Below, one piece after another: positions 7,914 to 16,081 of a stretch of DNA of 33,390 nucleotides. Position numbers and translations under genes: made by a program. Below the pieces are notes generated by a model. It saw only the letters and a list, made by a program, of their open reading frames with translations. It made no database searches and was not told where the DNA came from. The stretch's first letter is position 1. Each line of letters opens with the position of its first letter. Source of the stretch: Muribaculaceae bacterium (GTDB lineage: Bacteria; Bacteroidota; Bacteroidia; Bacteroidales; Muribaculaceae); the NCBI GenBank assembly GCA_017553785.1, contig JAFZKD010000114.1:1-33390 (forward strand), given 5' to 3'.

Positions 7914-9125
7914 ATGGCAGAGAGCAACTTTATTGACTATGTGAAGATATTGTGCCGCAGCGGTAAAGGCGGCGCAGGTTCGGCGCATCTGCATCGCGCC
8001 AAGTATGTGCCCAAAGGCGGCCCTGACGGCGGCGACGGCGGTCGTGGTGGCCACATCTACTTGAAAGGCAACCGCAACTTGTGGACACTTATCCACTTGA
8101 AGTACCAGCGGCATGTGTTCGCCACCGATGGTCAGTCGGGCGGAGAGAACCAGTGTACAGGGCGTGACGGCGAGGACCGCACGATTGAGGTGCCTTGCGG
8201 CACGGCGGTGTATGATGCCGAAACGGGGCAATTCCTGTGTGACGTCACTAAGGATGGCCAGGTGGTGCGCCTGTTGCGTGGCGGTCGAGGAGGCTTGGGC
8301 AATCAGCACTTCAAGACGGCAACAAGACAGACACCACGCTTTGCCCAACCAGGCGAGAGTGGCGTGGAAAAGGCTGTGATTCTGGAACTTAAACTTCTTG
8401 CTGACGTGGGTCTTGTGGGATTTCCCAATGCTGGTAAATCGACATTGCTGAGTGTCATCAGTGCCGCGAAACCCAAGATTGCCAACTACCCCTTTACGAC
8501 GTTGGAGCCCAATCTGGGCATTGTGTCCTATCGCGGTGCGCAGTCGTTTGTCATGGCCGACATTCCCGGTATCATTGAGGGTGCCAGCGAAGGCCGCGGC
8601 TTGGGATTGCGTTTTTTGCGCCATATCGAGCGTAATGCCGTGCTCCTGTTCATGGTTCCGGCCGATAGTGATGACATCCGCAAGGAGTATGGCATCCTGT
8701 GCCATGAGTTGGAGACCTTTAATCCGGATCTGGTATCGAAACCCCGAGTGCTTGCCATCACCAAATGCGACATGCTTGATAATGAGCTTATTGAGCAAAT
8801 GCGTCCTGATGTGCCCGAGGATGTACCCAGCATCTTCATCTCCAGTGTGGCTCAAATGGGCTTGACCGAGTTGAAGGATCTGCTGTGGCGCACCATCAAC
8901 GACGAGCGCAACCGCATACCAGAGACACCCACCCACCACGACCTCGATGAGCGCCATCGTGAGCAGGCCGAAGATGACTTTATCTTTGGCGCCGATGACT
9001 TTAAGGATGAGGCTCCTGACGCTGGCGGAAAGATGGTGGATTCGGGCCGCAAACAGTGGAGCGAGGAATACTGGGAGAGCGACTACGAGGACGAGAACAA
9101 GGATTTCCAAGTCGTCAGCGATTGA
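7914..9125 (+). CDS. obgE: Obg-family GTPase
   Basis: A 403-residue GTPase that binds the large ribosomal subunit and acts in its assembly and in growth control. The glycine-rich Obg fold fills residues 1-160 ([27 protein letters not shown]). The G domain follows with P-loop GFPNAGKS (about 169-176), switch region [12 protein letters not shown], and G3 motif [10 protein letters not shown]. The G4 motif is TKCD rather than NKxD, a form I recall as usual in Bacteroidetes Obg proteins. The last 70 residues are acidic ([21 protein letters not shown]), a typical variable tail. The EamA transporter gene starts 35 bases downstream and is probably on the same transcript. Start and length agree with the family. 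Confidence 0.98.
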   Translation: MAESNFIDYVKILCRSGKGGAGSAHLHRAKYVPKGGPDGGDGGRGGHIYLKGNRNLWTLIHLKYQRHVFATDGQSGGENQCTGRDGEDRTIEVPCGTAVYDAETGQFLCDVTKDGQVVRLLRGGRGGLGNQHFKTATRQTPRFAQPGESGVEKAVILELKLLADVGLVGFPNAGKSTLLSVISAAKPKIANYPFTTLEPNLGIVSYRGAQSFVMADIPGIIEGASEGRGLGLRFLRHIERNAVLLFMVPADSDDIRKEYGILCHELETFNPDLVSKPRVLAITKCDMLDNELIEQMRPDVPEDVPSIFISSVAQMGLTELKDLLWRTINDERNRIPETPTHHDLDERHREQAEDDFIFGADDFKDEAPDAGGKMVDSGRKQWSEEYWESDYEDENKDFQVVSD

Positions 9126-9160
9126 TGCTGGTGGTGTCGCTAGACATCCTATTAACCTGA

Positions 9161-10093
9161 ATGACACAGCACAAAGCTTCTAACGAAAAAGACCTGAAAG
9201 CTCATGGCGCCATGCTGCTCGCTATGGTGCTGTTCGGGTTAATGGCTACATTCTCCAAGGACGTGCTCACCAACGGCTCCATCACTGGTCCTCAGCTGGT
9301 GGCTTTCAGGATTTGTGGGGCAGCGTTGCTGTTTTGGGTGGGCTCATTGGTTGTGCCGCAGCAGCATGTGGAGCGTCACGACATGGTAAAAATTGTGGGA
9401 GCCAGCATCTTTGGGTTCGTTATGGCTCAAGGCGGATACATTGTTGGGCTAGGCTTTACTTCTCCCATCAATGCCACTATCGAGTTGACGACAATGCCCA
9501 TTTTCACGCTCATCCTGTCGGCGATTATCCTGCATGAGCGCATCACACCACGTCGGGCGTTGGGCATTCTCTTGGGCTTTGCGGGAGCTGTGCTGCTCAT
9601 CACCTGCACCACGGCAGGCGACAGCAGGTCAATCGATTTTCGGGGAGATTTGCTCATATTGGCCTCTCAAGTGGGTTATGCTTTCTACCTCACTTATTAT
9701 TCGGGAGTTATCCGCAAATATGACGCTTTCACATTCAATAAATGGACGTTCACCTTTGCCAGCCTGTTTATCTTGCCATTCACCCTACCCCACTTGTCTC
9801 GACTCGATTGGACGGGACTTAGTGCAAAGACGGTTGCCGAACTGGTTTACATTGTGGCGGCGGCCACGTTCTTCACTTTCCTGCTTGTGGTCTTCGCCCA
9901 GCGTCGTCTCATGCCCACAACAGTCAGCGTTTATAACTATCTTCAGCCGTTTGTCGCCACCGTTGCCAGCCTGATGATGGGCCTGGCCACATTGCAGTGG
10001 GGGCATGCCGTTGCGGCAGCCTTGGTCTTCACAGGCGTTTGGCTGGTCACCAATAGTCGGCGACATGAAACAAATCACACTGGGGATCCCTGA
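9161..10093 (+). CDS. EamA-family (DMT superfamily) transporter
   Basis: A 310-residue inner-membrane protein with ten predicted membrane helices in two EamA repeats (about 15-148 and 160-298). Recognisable pieces are HGAMLLAMVLFGLMATFSK at the start of the first repeat and MPIFTLILSAIILHERITPRR, which is the helix-4 HERIT motif at its end. The second repeat holds LTYYSGVIRKYDAF, MPTTVSVYNYLQPFVATVAS and GHAVAAALVFTGVWLVT. Members export or import amino acids, metabolites or vitamins; the substrate cannot be read from sequence. It follows obgE closely. The coding end runs into a strong hairpin that also serves the convergent gene. Confidence 0.92.
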   Translation: MTQHKASNEKDLKAHGAMLLAMVLFGLMATFSKDVLTNGSITGPQLVAFRICGAALLFWVGSLVVPQQHVERHDMVKIVGASIFGFVMAQGGYIVGLGFTSPINATIELTTMPIFTLILSAIILHERITPRRALGILLGFAGAVLLITCTTAGDSRSIDFRGDLLILASQVGYAFYLTYYSGVIRKYDAFTFNKWTFTFASLFILPFTLPHLSRLDWTGLSAKTVAELVYIVAAATFFTFLLVVFAQRRLMPTTVSVYNYLQPFVATVASLMMGLATLQWGHAVAAALVFTGVWLVTNSRRHETNHTGDP

Positions 10094-10111
10094 GAAAGGG
10101 ACCCCAGTGTG
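10076..10111. terminator. Bidirectional terminator hairpin
   Basis: CACACTGGGG (10076-10085) pairs with CCCCAGTGTG (10102-10111), extended by TCCC/GGGA inside with one bulged A. It overlaps the last codons of the EamA gene, whose stop is in the loop, and lies between convergent genes, so it can stop transcription from both sides. Confidence 0.75.
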
Positions 10112-10140
10112 TATCTATATCACACTAAAATGTGTCGGAA

Positions 10141-10815
10141 TCAGAATCCGTACAAAGAGCCGACAGATCCTTCTTGAATCTGCTTCAAGAGTTCAGGATT
10201 GGACAAGAGGGTGTATGCACTATAGATGGCTGAAGCCAGAATCACACCAATGGTAATCATAAACCATAGCTTTGCTGAAGACGATTTCCTGTTGGCACCA
10301 TCGTAATCGCCAGCCATATACTTGGATTTCACCCCATTTGCATTCACAATGGCGATGATACCTGGTATCAAGCCAATGATTGAGCAACACAAGAGAGCCA
10401 ACACCGTACCAATGACAGACTCAGTGAGCCATGTCTTGGGCATTGCCATCTTTTGTTGGGGGGATGAATTGTTGCTGGGCCCGTACTGCGGCTGAGCATA
10501 AGGCTGATTAGTTGTGCCCTGGTTATAGGTCACGGGCTGAGTGGGTTGCTGCTGACCGCCGAAAGGTGGTACCTCGGGCAACGGGGTTCCCATCTGCGGC
10601 GTTTGGGGCATCTGCGGCATCTGCATGTCAATGCCTCCAGGGTTGAATGTCTGCCCTGAGAGCAATGCCATCAGTTCGGGTACTTGGCTTGCCGAAGTCC
10701 AGTTGGGCATTCCCTCGCACCAAACGAGTGAATTAACTGTAAGTCCATGCGCCAAGAGTTCGCTGGGTTCAAAGGGGCCTGCCTGTTGGCCGTTTTCTGC
10801 AATGAAGTATTTCAT
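10141..10815 (-). CDS. GYF_2 domain plus CD225/dispanin-like membrane protein
   Basis: A 224-residue protein with three parts. Residues 1-50 form a GYF_2 (DUF4339) domain: YFIAENGQQAGPF, then LTVNSLVWCEGMPNW and a PEL helix. Residues 55-125 are a low-complexity linker rich in Pro, Gln and Met. Residues 131-203 look like a CD225/dispanin module: a membrane segment around LALLCCSIIGLIPGIIAIVNA, the loop SKYMAGDYDGANRKSS, and a second segment LWFMITIGVILASAIYS. GYF domains bind proline-rich peptides, so the adaptor part may bind a partner or its own linker; this is inference. No signal peptide is present, so the GYF domain is probably cytoplasmic. It is an independent gene; function is unknown. 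Confidence 0.85.
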   Translation of the reverse strand: MKYFIAENGQQAGPFEPSELLAHGLTVNSLVWCEGMPNWTSASQVPELMALLSGQTFNPGGIDMQMPQMPQTPQMGTPLPEVPPFGGQQQPTQPVTYNQGTTNQPYAQPQYGPSNNSSPQQKMAMPKTWLTESVIGTVLALLCCSIIGLIPGIIAIVNANGVKSKYMAGDYDGANRKSSSAKLWFMITIGVILASAIYSAYTLLSNPELLKQIQEGSVGSLYGF

Positions 10816-10887
10816 AGTTCTATATGTTAATTAAGTCAGACAATTCAGAAAATCAAATCAGCAGTTGATGTATATCAAATCCTTGTG

Positions 10888-10895
10888 CAAATATA
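10888..10895 (-). promoter_or_regulatory. Possible -7 box for the GYF/dispanin gene
   Basis: TATATTTG on the minus strand fits TAnnTTTG, but no TTTG is seen at the right distance and the leader would be about 65 bases. Weak call. Confidence 0.3.
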
Positions 10896-11002
10896 ATAAG
10901 TTTTTCAATATGAACCTATTTTTGAATGATGAATTGTACAAGAACGTTGTTTTCAGTCAGCCTTATACAACTCAAATAGCTTTTAATTGACCCCGTGCCG
11001 TG

Positions 11003-12151
11003 TCAGTTCTCCATAGATGTGTCGTTGGGAGCCAGCATATTCACTACAGGTGCGCTCTCAAGCAGATGAACGTACAGGTCGGTCATGCCTTTATAAAATA
11101 CCGGATAATCCAGTCTATTCTCAAAGTCGTGTTTCGCCTGGCTTCCCAAACGGGAACGCTCGGCATTATTGTTGAGCAATCTATTAATGGCTTCGGTTAG
11201 CGCGTTCACGTCGGCAGGAGGCACCAAGATGCCATTGACGCCGTCTTGGACATACTCGGGCTGAGCCCCGTTGTTACTGCTGATGTGAGCCTTTCCGGCC
11301 ATCATATATTCAAGGTTGGTGATTCCCAATGCCTCGGGCTGGATTGAAGGCAAGATGCCAAAGTCGGCCTGACGCAGATACTCTAGAATATTGTCACGGA
11401 ATCCTAAAAGAGAGACATTGTGCACCAGTTTGTTGGCGACGATAAAGCCTTTGATTTGAGCTTTGTACTTTGGTTGCCCGTCACCGATAATGGCTAGATG
11501 GTATTTGGACCTGTCCACATGTGTCAGCGCTTCCAGCAGCACGTCAAGCCCTTTTTCGGCAGCCAGCTTGCCATGGTACATGATAAGCGCCTGATGGGAG
11601 TCAAGTCCCAGTTCACGTCTCAAATCAGGAACGACGGTTCCCAATTGACTGTCACAAACACTGTCCCGAAGCACGACCGTGCGGTCGGCGTACTGCTTTT
11701 TAGCCTTACCGATGAATGCGTCACGCGCCATCATCGAAGAGAAGACAAAGCAATCGATGGATTTGTACAGCTTGGTGTACATGTAATTGCTTTTGGGCTT
11801 ATACACGCCATGTACGCTGATGACCACACGCGTGTCGCGGTTCTCGCTGATGCGACGGGCCATTACCGCCATGAACGCATCCCTGAAGCTGTGGACATGG
11901 ATGATGTTCTGCCCTTTGCGCAGGAGCCGTGCAAAGCGTACAGGACTATCAATATCGGTGACACCCTTTAGCGGCAGGATGGAAATGGGTATTTCCAGCC
12001 TGCGGTACTGTTTAAGGATATTCGCGTGCTTGCGGCAGACCACCTCCACATAGAATTTCGGATCGTTGCGCAATAGCGCAACGAGATCATAGGTGTACTG
12101 CTCGGCACCAGTCCAATGCTTATTGGAAACGATATGAAAAACGTTAATCAT
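11003..12151 (-). CDS. GT4-type glycosyltransferase
   Basis: A 382-residue retaining GT-B glycosyltransferase, expected to transfer a sugar from a nucleotide donor in the cytoplasm. I start it at MINVFHIV (12151): the upstream in-frame ATGs at 12217 and 12214 would add 22 residues without family resemblance. The N-terminal acceptor domain shows HWTGAEQYTYDLVALL, NIIHVHSFRDA and VVISVHGVY. The C-terminal donor domain has LIMYHGKLAAEKGLDVLLEA, YHLAIIGDG, and the E-x7-E signature PEALGITNLEY with Glu273 and Glu281. Acceptor and donor are unknown. No other polysaccharide genes are adjacent, so it is an orphan enzyme, perhaps for surface glycans or protein glycosylation. Upstream on the same strand is a hairpin-plus-U-run (12236-12267). 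Confidence 0.92.
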   Translation of the reverse strand: MINVFHIVSNKHWTGAEQYTYDLVALLRNDPKFYVEVVCRKHANILKQYRRLEIPISILPLKGVTDIDSPVRFARLLRKGQNIIHVHSFRDAFMAVMARRISENRDTRVVISVHGVYKPKSNYMYTKLYKSIDCFVFSSMMARDAFIGKAKKQYADRTVVLRDSVCDSQLGTVVPDLRRELGLDSHQALIMYHGKLAAEKGLDVLLEALTHVDRSKYHLAIIGDGQPKYKAQIKGFIVANKLVHNVSLLGFRDNILEYLRQADFGILPSIQPEALGITNLEYMMAGKAHISSNNGAQPEYVQDGVNGILVPPADVNALTEAINRLLNNNAERSRLGSQAKHDFENRLDYPVFYKGMTDLYVHLLESAPVVNMLAPNDTSMEN

Positions 12152-12235
12152 CAGACATTGTAAATGTTGAGCTACGAAATTACTATTTTTTTTTGGTTTC
12201 TCGGCCAAAATCATCACGATATCTGCAATTGAGAC

Positions 12236-12267
12236 AAAAAAATCAGTCTACCTTCACAGGCAGACTG
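12236..12267 (-). terminator. Minus-strand intrinsic terminator upstream of the glycosyltransferase
   Basis: Read on the minus strand, CAGTCTGCC (12267-12259) pairs with GGTAGACTG (12252-12244), followed by A and seven Ts (12242-12236). One pair is a G-U wobble in minus-strand RNA but an A-C mismatch in plus-strand RNA, so the structure belongs to a minus-strand transcript. No coding gene ends just before it. Confidence 0.65.
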
Positions 12268-12437
12268 AGGAATTCTTGCTAAAATCTAACCTCTTAGGGA
12301 AAAACCCTAATTTAATAACGTTTTCTTACTAATGATACTATTCTATTACTCGTATTTCGTATTATATGCATGAAATTACTGATTATATCGTATCCAATCT
12401 ATGAAAAGAGTTTCTATTGAACTAATCTGTTGGTTTG

Positions 12438-12445
12438 CAAAATTA
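12438..12445 (-). promoter_or_regulatory. Candidate -7 box for a noncoding RNA or leader
   Basis: TAATTTTG on the minus strand fits TAnnTTTG. The nearest TTTG upstream is 25 bases away, longer than the usual 19-21, so this is only a candidate. Transcription from it would reach the terminator at 12267-12236 after about 200 bases. Confidence 0.35.
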
Positions 12446-12530
12446 CTAATAATTTTTACATGCATGAAATCAAAAAAAGCAAATACGGTTTTTTATTGTT
12501 GTTACCCAAAATATTTGATGTATCCGCACC

Positions 12531-12568
12531 AAAAAATGCCGATTTCAATGAATAAATCGGCATTTTTT
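12531..12568. terminator. Intrinsic terminator of the minus-strand AraC regulator
   Basis: A perfect 15-bp stem: AAAAAATGCCGATTT (12531-12545) pairs with AAATCGGCATTTTTT (12554-12568), loop of eight. It has an A-run on one side and a T-run on the other, so it can work in both directions. It lies 22 bases past the stop of the regulator at 12591. Confidence 0.88.
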
Positions 12569-12590
12569 GTATCAAACAAATTTTTGATGA

Positions 12591-13727
12591 TTATTTACGA
12601 TTTCGCCATTCTTTGGGGCTTAATCCGGAGATTTTCTTAAAAGTGTTGGAAAAAGTAGAGTAAGAGGTATAACCCACTTGCCTCGCGATTTGCTCCATAG
12701 ACAGACTGCTGTCGTTTCTCATCAGCGACTGGGCTTCTTGAATCCGTAATTGGGCGATCCACTCATAGAATGTCAGATGCTTGATCTCATTTAAGTATTT
12801 AGAAAGGTAGTTGCGGTTAGTACCCATATCGCGTGCCGTCTGCTCGATGGTGATACCCGGAACGAGGTATCCACCGTGTTCGAGCCACCGCGTTTCTTTG
12901 TCTTGTAACACTTCTTGTAATGAAGCGCTCATAGTTGCTTGCCTTGACATGACGCATTCATCCTCACCGCTATCAGTATCTTGGTTAGCTTCATCAGTAG
13001 TTAAAGCAGTAGCTAACGAGGAATATTTGAACGAGAAGTTAATGATACAGACAAAGATGTAGATGAATATGAAGATGCCCAACGCAACCTGATAGACGCC
13101 CACCCATCTGGGGCAAAAGCAGACAAATGGAGCCGATAACAAGAAGATGAGAACCCCCACTGCGACACCAGGCATCCATTGCAACATGCTCTCAACGAGA
13201 TCTGAATAGTATTTTTTCAAGTCGATAATCGCCTTTCTATAGAATGAGATACAAAAATACAAACCTGTCCACGCTGTAATAAAGAGTATGGCACCACAAA
13301 CTAGAAGGCCATAGGCTCTTGTTTTCATTCCAGGCAAAAAATAGTTGATCGTCAACAAGATAAAGTAAATAAGAAATGAAATAATCGCAATTCGTCTAAT
13401 CTTGAATCTGGCATCGCTATTGCTACGGGATTTGAGCAGTGTACAAAATGCATCGGTTATGAGAAGCGTAGCAGTGAAGAAGCATAAAAGATATACCGAG
13501 ACCGATAGGATTGGATTGGCAATTTCAAATTGCCTTAAGAACCACTGGAATAGCAGTTCGAAGCTAAATAGCATGAAAACGATACCCAGGGTGTTCTTTC
13601 CTTGCTTGAAATATTCATTGGCTTTGTTGTGAGGAGGTTTGATGAGAATCAGAAAGACACCCAGCAGCAAAGCGATAACCCACCCCAGAAGGATGATATT
13701 GTATTCTATTATTTCAGGTATTTCCAT
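12591..13727 (-). CDS. Membrane-bound AraC-family transcription regulator
   Basis: A 378-residue regulator with an unusual membrane part. Residues 1-235 hold about seven hydrophobic helices, for example IILLGWVIALLLGVFLILI, LIYFILLTINYFL, GLLVCGAILFITAWTGLYF, VAVGVLIFLLSAPFVCF and VALGIFIFIYIFVCIINF. A polar, acidic linker follows (DEANQDTDSGEDE). Residues of about 280-378 are a double helix-turn-helix AraC domain: ITIEQTARDMGTNRNYLSKYLNE and SMEQIARQVGYTSYSTFSNTFKKISGLSPKEWR. The membrane part probably senses a signal and the DNA-binding part stays tethered; this is inferred. It is divergent from a related regulator at 13830. A -7 box lies 16 bases before the ATG, so the leader is only about ten bases. 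Confidence 0.9.
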   Translation of the reverse strand: MEIPEIIEYNIILLGWVIALLLGVFLILIKPPHNKANEYFKQGKNTLGIVFMLFSFELLFQWFLRQFEIANPILSVSVYLLCFFTATLLITDAFCTLLKSRSNSDARFKIRRIAIISFLIYFILLTINYFLPGMKTRAYGLLVCGAILFITAWTGLYFCISFYRKAIIDLKKYYSDLVESMLQWMPGVAVGVLIFLLSAPFVCFCPRWVGVYQVALGIFIFIYIFVCIINFSFKYSSLATALTTDEANQDTDSGEDECVMSRQATMSASLQEVLQDKETRWLEHGGYLVPGITIEQTARDMGTNRNYLSKYLNEIKHLTFYEWIAQLRIQEAQSLMRNDSSLSMEQIARQVGYTSYSTFSNTFKKISGLSPKEWRNRK

Positions 13728-13742
13728 CTTTTAAGATTTTTG

Positions 13743-13750
13743 CAAAGTTA
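13743..13750 (-). promoter_or_regulatory. -7 box of the minus-strand AraC regulator
   Basis: TAACTTTG on the minus strand is an exact -7 match. The RNA should start near 13737, giving a leader of about ten bases. No TTTG is seen at the -33 position, so activation by another factor is possible. Confidence 0.55.
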
Positions 13751-13791
13751 CATCATTTTTCTCATGAGTACGGTTTTAAATGCGTTTTTAG

Positions 13792-13821
13792 TTGATTTTT
13801 AGTTGTTTTTGATTATTTTTG
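13792..13821 (+). promoter_or_regulatory. Promoter of the plus-strand AraC regulator (near-leaderless)
   Basis: TTG (13792-13794), 19 bases, then TATTTTTG (13814-13821). The RNA should begin around 13826-13828, and the start codon is at 13830, so the leader would be zero to four bases. Confidence 0.62.
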
Positions 13822-13829
13822 CCATCGAT

Positions 13830-14948
13830 ATGATCGAGGCGTTATCCATATATGAGTATTCACAGTTGTTCACCATTATTGCAATGTTGGTGTTCAGCTT
13901 TTCGTTGATCATCATTGGTAACAATAGGACAAAGCACATTGCATGGTTGAATTTAGCTAAATGGTTGATAGTAGGAAATTTCGCTGTTATTGGCTTCACA
14001 ACCAGCATACAGTACTTTTTCAACTTGACCGAGGCACACGTGGATGTTGCTAAAGTTTTAAGTATCACAACATTCTATTTGTCTGCAGTTTTGCTTGCAG
14101 TGGCATTTATTCCGATGGTACATAATAAACGCCTCAGGTGGCACAACCTAAACATCACTATTGTCGTTTTTCTGATTTGTGACGCAATAGCGTGGGTTTC
14201 TCTGGCCTGTGACCGATCATTGGCCATGATTCTAGTAACAGCGTCTGTTACAGTATATCTTATCGAACTAGTGAGAATTACACTATTTTTCGTAGTGGAT
14301 TACAGGAGCCAGAGGCAGCGTTGGCTGCAAACGGGTGATTCTGGTCTGGTACATTATCCCCTTCTTTGCCAGCTATTAAGATGCGTTATCCTGCTGATAG
14401 CTTTCGCCCTTCTGTATGTAATCCTGGTATTCATGTCGGAAAACGCCAAAGCCATATTCAATTTCGCTATGCTCATCGTTTGGGGCTTTCTCTATGCATT
14501 TACCGTGAATCTCATCATCGATCACAACCGGCCGGTTGAGGTAGAACCTCAAATTAGGCTTAGTCATAACTCCGAGGTTAAGGAGAATGATTTATTAAAT
14601 GTCACCTCCACCCCACCCTATCCCGATCTAGGAACAAAAATCGATGAATGGATTGCCAGTGGCGGTTATTGTCGTCAGGGTCTTACAATGGTTCAAGTTG
14701 CCGAGTTGTTCGGTACAAACCGGACATACGTCTCTCGTTTCATTAACGGCAGTTATGGCTGCAATTTTAATACCTGGCTGACTAGGTTAAGAATTGAAGA
14801 GGCTAAGAGGCAAATGACGGCATCACCTGAACTCCCGATAGACACCATTGCCCTACGAGTCGGTTTTTTAACCAAGTCTCATTTTATCTCATCATTCAAG
14901 TCTATAGAGGGAATAACTCCAGGTATGTGGAGAAAAACACACAAATAA
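13830..14948 (+). CDS. Second membrane-bound AraC-family regulator
   Basis: A 372-residue protein of the same plan as its divergent neighbour. I use the ATG at 13830 rather than the TTG at 13803, which lies upstream of the promoter box. Residues 1-230 carry about seven membrane helices (FTIIAMLVFSFSLIIIG, VLSITTFYLSAVLLAVAFI, ITIVVFLICDAIAWVSLA, LLRCVILLIAFALLYVILVF, IFNFAMLIVWGFLYAFTVNL). After a linker, the AraC DNA-binding domain fills about 270-372: LTMVQVAELFGTNRTYVSRFING and IDTIALRVGFLTKSHFISSFKSIEGITPGMWR. The two proteins are only distantly alike in sequence, so they are old paralogs or a functional pair. Targets are unknown; each may regulate the shared gap. It reads toward a hairpin at 14974. 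Confidence 0.88.
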   Translation: MIEALSIYEYSQLFTIIAMLVFSFSLIIIGNNRTKHIAWLNLAKWLIVGNFAVIGFTTSIQYFFNLTEAHVDVAKVLSITTFYLSAVLLAVAFIPMVHNKRLRWHNLNITIVVFLICDAIAWVSLACDRSLAMILVTASVTVYLIELVRITLFFVVDYRSQRQRWLQTGDSGLVHYPLLCQLLRCVILLIAFALLYVILVFMSENAKAIFNFAMLIVWGFLYAFTVNLIIDHNRPVEVEPQIRLSHNSEVKENDLLNVTSTPPYPDLGTKIDEWIASGGYCRQGLTMVQVAELFGTNRTYVSRFINGSYGCNFNTWLTRLRIEEAKRQMTASPELPIDTIALRVGFLTKSHFISSFKSIEGITPGMWRKTHK

Positions 14949-14973
14949 TTGCAAATCAATTAATTATGAAATC

Positions 14974-15012
14974 AATAAGAGCATGGTAATTTGTGATCAC
15001 CATGCTCTTATT
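14974..15012. terminator. Bidirectional hairpin between convergent genes
   Basis: AATAAGAGCATGGT (14974-14987) pairs perfectly with ACCATGCTCTTATT (14999-15012), an 14-bp stem with an 11-base loop. It lies between the AraC regulator and the SPFH gene, which converge. The flanking T-runs are short. Confidence 0.75.
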
Positions 15013-15062
15013 GTTGTGAATTGAGAGGGTGATTAACCACCACTCCCCTACCCGATGGCTAC

Positions 15063-16037
15063 TTATTCTTTATTGGGAGCGTCTCCATTTGAGAAGAGTT
15101 CCTTGATGCCTCCGATAGAGCCAAGCAGATTGGTTGCCTCGTAAGGCAGGTAAACCGTCTTGGTCTTGTCGCCGCTGGCAACAGTGTCAAGCATCTGGAT
15201 ATACTTTTGAGCAAGCAGGTAGTTGGCCGGATTGGTGCTCTGCCCTACTGCCTCGGTAATCTTGTCGATAGCGATAGCCTCGGCCTCAGCTTTGCGGATG
15301 CGGGCCTGGGCTTCACCCTCGGCGCGCAGGATCTCGGTTTGCTTGTCGGCCTCTGCCTGATTGATTCGAGCTGTCTTCTGACCCTCGGATTGGAGGATGG
15401 CAGCCTGTTTTTGACCTTCGCTAGTAAGAATGGTTGCACGCTTGTTTCGTTCGGCCTGCATCTGCTTCTCCATAGCTTGGAGTACGGTTTGAGGCGGCTG
15501 AATGTCCTGTAACTCCACGCGGTTGACCTTAATACCCCATTTGTTGGTAGCATCGTCAAGAACGGCACGCAGTTTGCTGTTGATGGTGTCGCGCGAGGTA
15601 AGTGTCTGGTCTAACTCCAGTTCACCGATGATGTTACGCAGCGTGGTTTGTGTCAGTTTCTCGATAGCGTTAGGCAGATTGTTGATTTCATAAACAGCCT
15701 TGAACGGGTCCATGATCTGGAAATAGAGCAACGCATTGATTTGGGTCATTACGTTATCCTTAGTGATCACGTTCTGCTTGTCAAAATCGTACACTTGTTC
15801 ACGCAGGTCAATCACGTTGGTTGTGCGATAGCGGCCATGCTCATAGGAAACGATACTCTTGGCGCGGTCAATAAACGGGATAATGACGTTGATACCCGGT
15901 TTGAGAGTCGCATAGTATTTGCCTAGACGTTCGATGATCTTGGTCTCGCTCTGCGGGATGATAACAAGGCTGTTCTTGACAAGAATGAGTGCCAACAGGA
16001 TGATAACAATCAGAAATATTAATAACGTTTGTGACAT
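15063..16037 (-). CDS. SPFH/band-7 membrane protein (paraslipin/QmcA type)
   Basis: A 324-residue stomatin-like protein that should form large ring assemblies on the inner membrane and help organise membrane domains or proteases. The N-terminal anchor (LLIFLIVIILLALILV, about 5-22) is followed by the SPFH domain: VIIPQSETKIIERLGKYY, LKPGINVIIPFIDR, DLREQVYDFDKQNVITKDNV, LRNIIGELELDQTL, and WGIKVNRVELQDIQPP. A long coiled coil (about 185-265) is rich in Ala, Glu, Gln and Lys (AERNKRATILTSEGQKQAA, AEADKQTEILRAEGEAQA). This is the QmcA/paraslipin branch rather than HflK/HflC. It follows an NfeD gene by 44 bases, a pairing found in many bacteria in which NfeD and SPFH proteins work together. Confidence 0.95.
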   Translation of the reverse strand: MSQTLLIFLIVIILLALILVKNSLVIIPQSETKIIERLGKYYATLKPGINVIIPFIDRAKSIVSYEHGRYRTTNVIDLREQVYDFDKQNVITKDNVMTQINALLYFQIMDPFKAVYEINNLPNAIEKLTQTTLRNIIGELELDQTLTSRDTINSKLRAVLDDATNKWGIKVNRVELQDIQPPQTVLQAMEKQMQAERNKRATILTSEGQKQAAILQSEGQKTARINQAEADKQTEILRAEGEAQARIRKAEAEAIAIDKITEAVGQSTNPANYLLAQKYIQMLDTVASGDKTKTVYLPYEATNLLGSIGGIKELFSNGDAPNKE

Positions 16038-16081
16038 AATAAAATGGTTTTAATTGGTTATTGTTTAGATTTCATTTGATT

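Larger units (their letters stand above)
12152..12590. other. AT-rich gene-free gap with hairpins
   Basis: No convincing gene lies here. The only long open frame (12401-12640, +) is low-complexity and runs into the AraC gene on the other strand. The gap holds three hairpins: the AraC gene's terminator at 12531-12568, TTAGGG/CCCTAA at 12294-12310, and a terminator-like hairpin at 12244-12267 with a U-run on the minus strand. A TAATTTTG box (12445-12438, minus) could start a transcript of about 200 bases that ends at that last hairpin. A weak TAATTTCG box (12182-12175, minus) may serve the glycosyltransferase. Confidence 0.6.

Noticed and set aside
6924-9167. A 747-codon open frame on the minus strand covering lgt and all of obgE
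   Set aside because: Only the last 297 codons are lgt. The rest is antisense to obgE, lies upstream of the lgt promoter and shows no family motifs.
12401-12640. 79-codon plus-strand frame in the AT-rich gap
   Set aside because: It crosses the terminator of the AraC gene and ends inside that gene's coding region; composition is random.
14032-14047. CACGTG core in the AraC gene at 13830
   Set aside because: The arms do not match parS; the hexamer alone is expected by chance.
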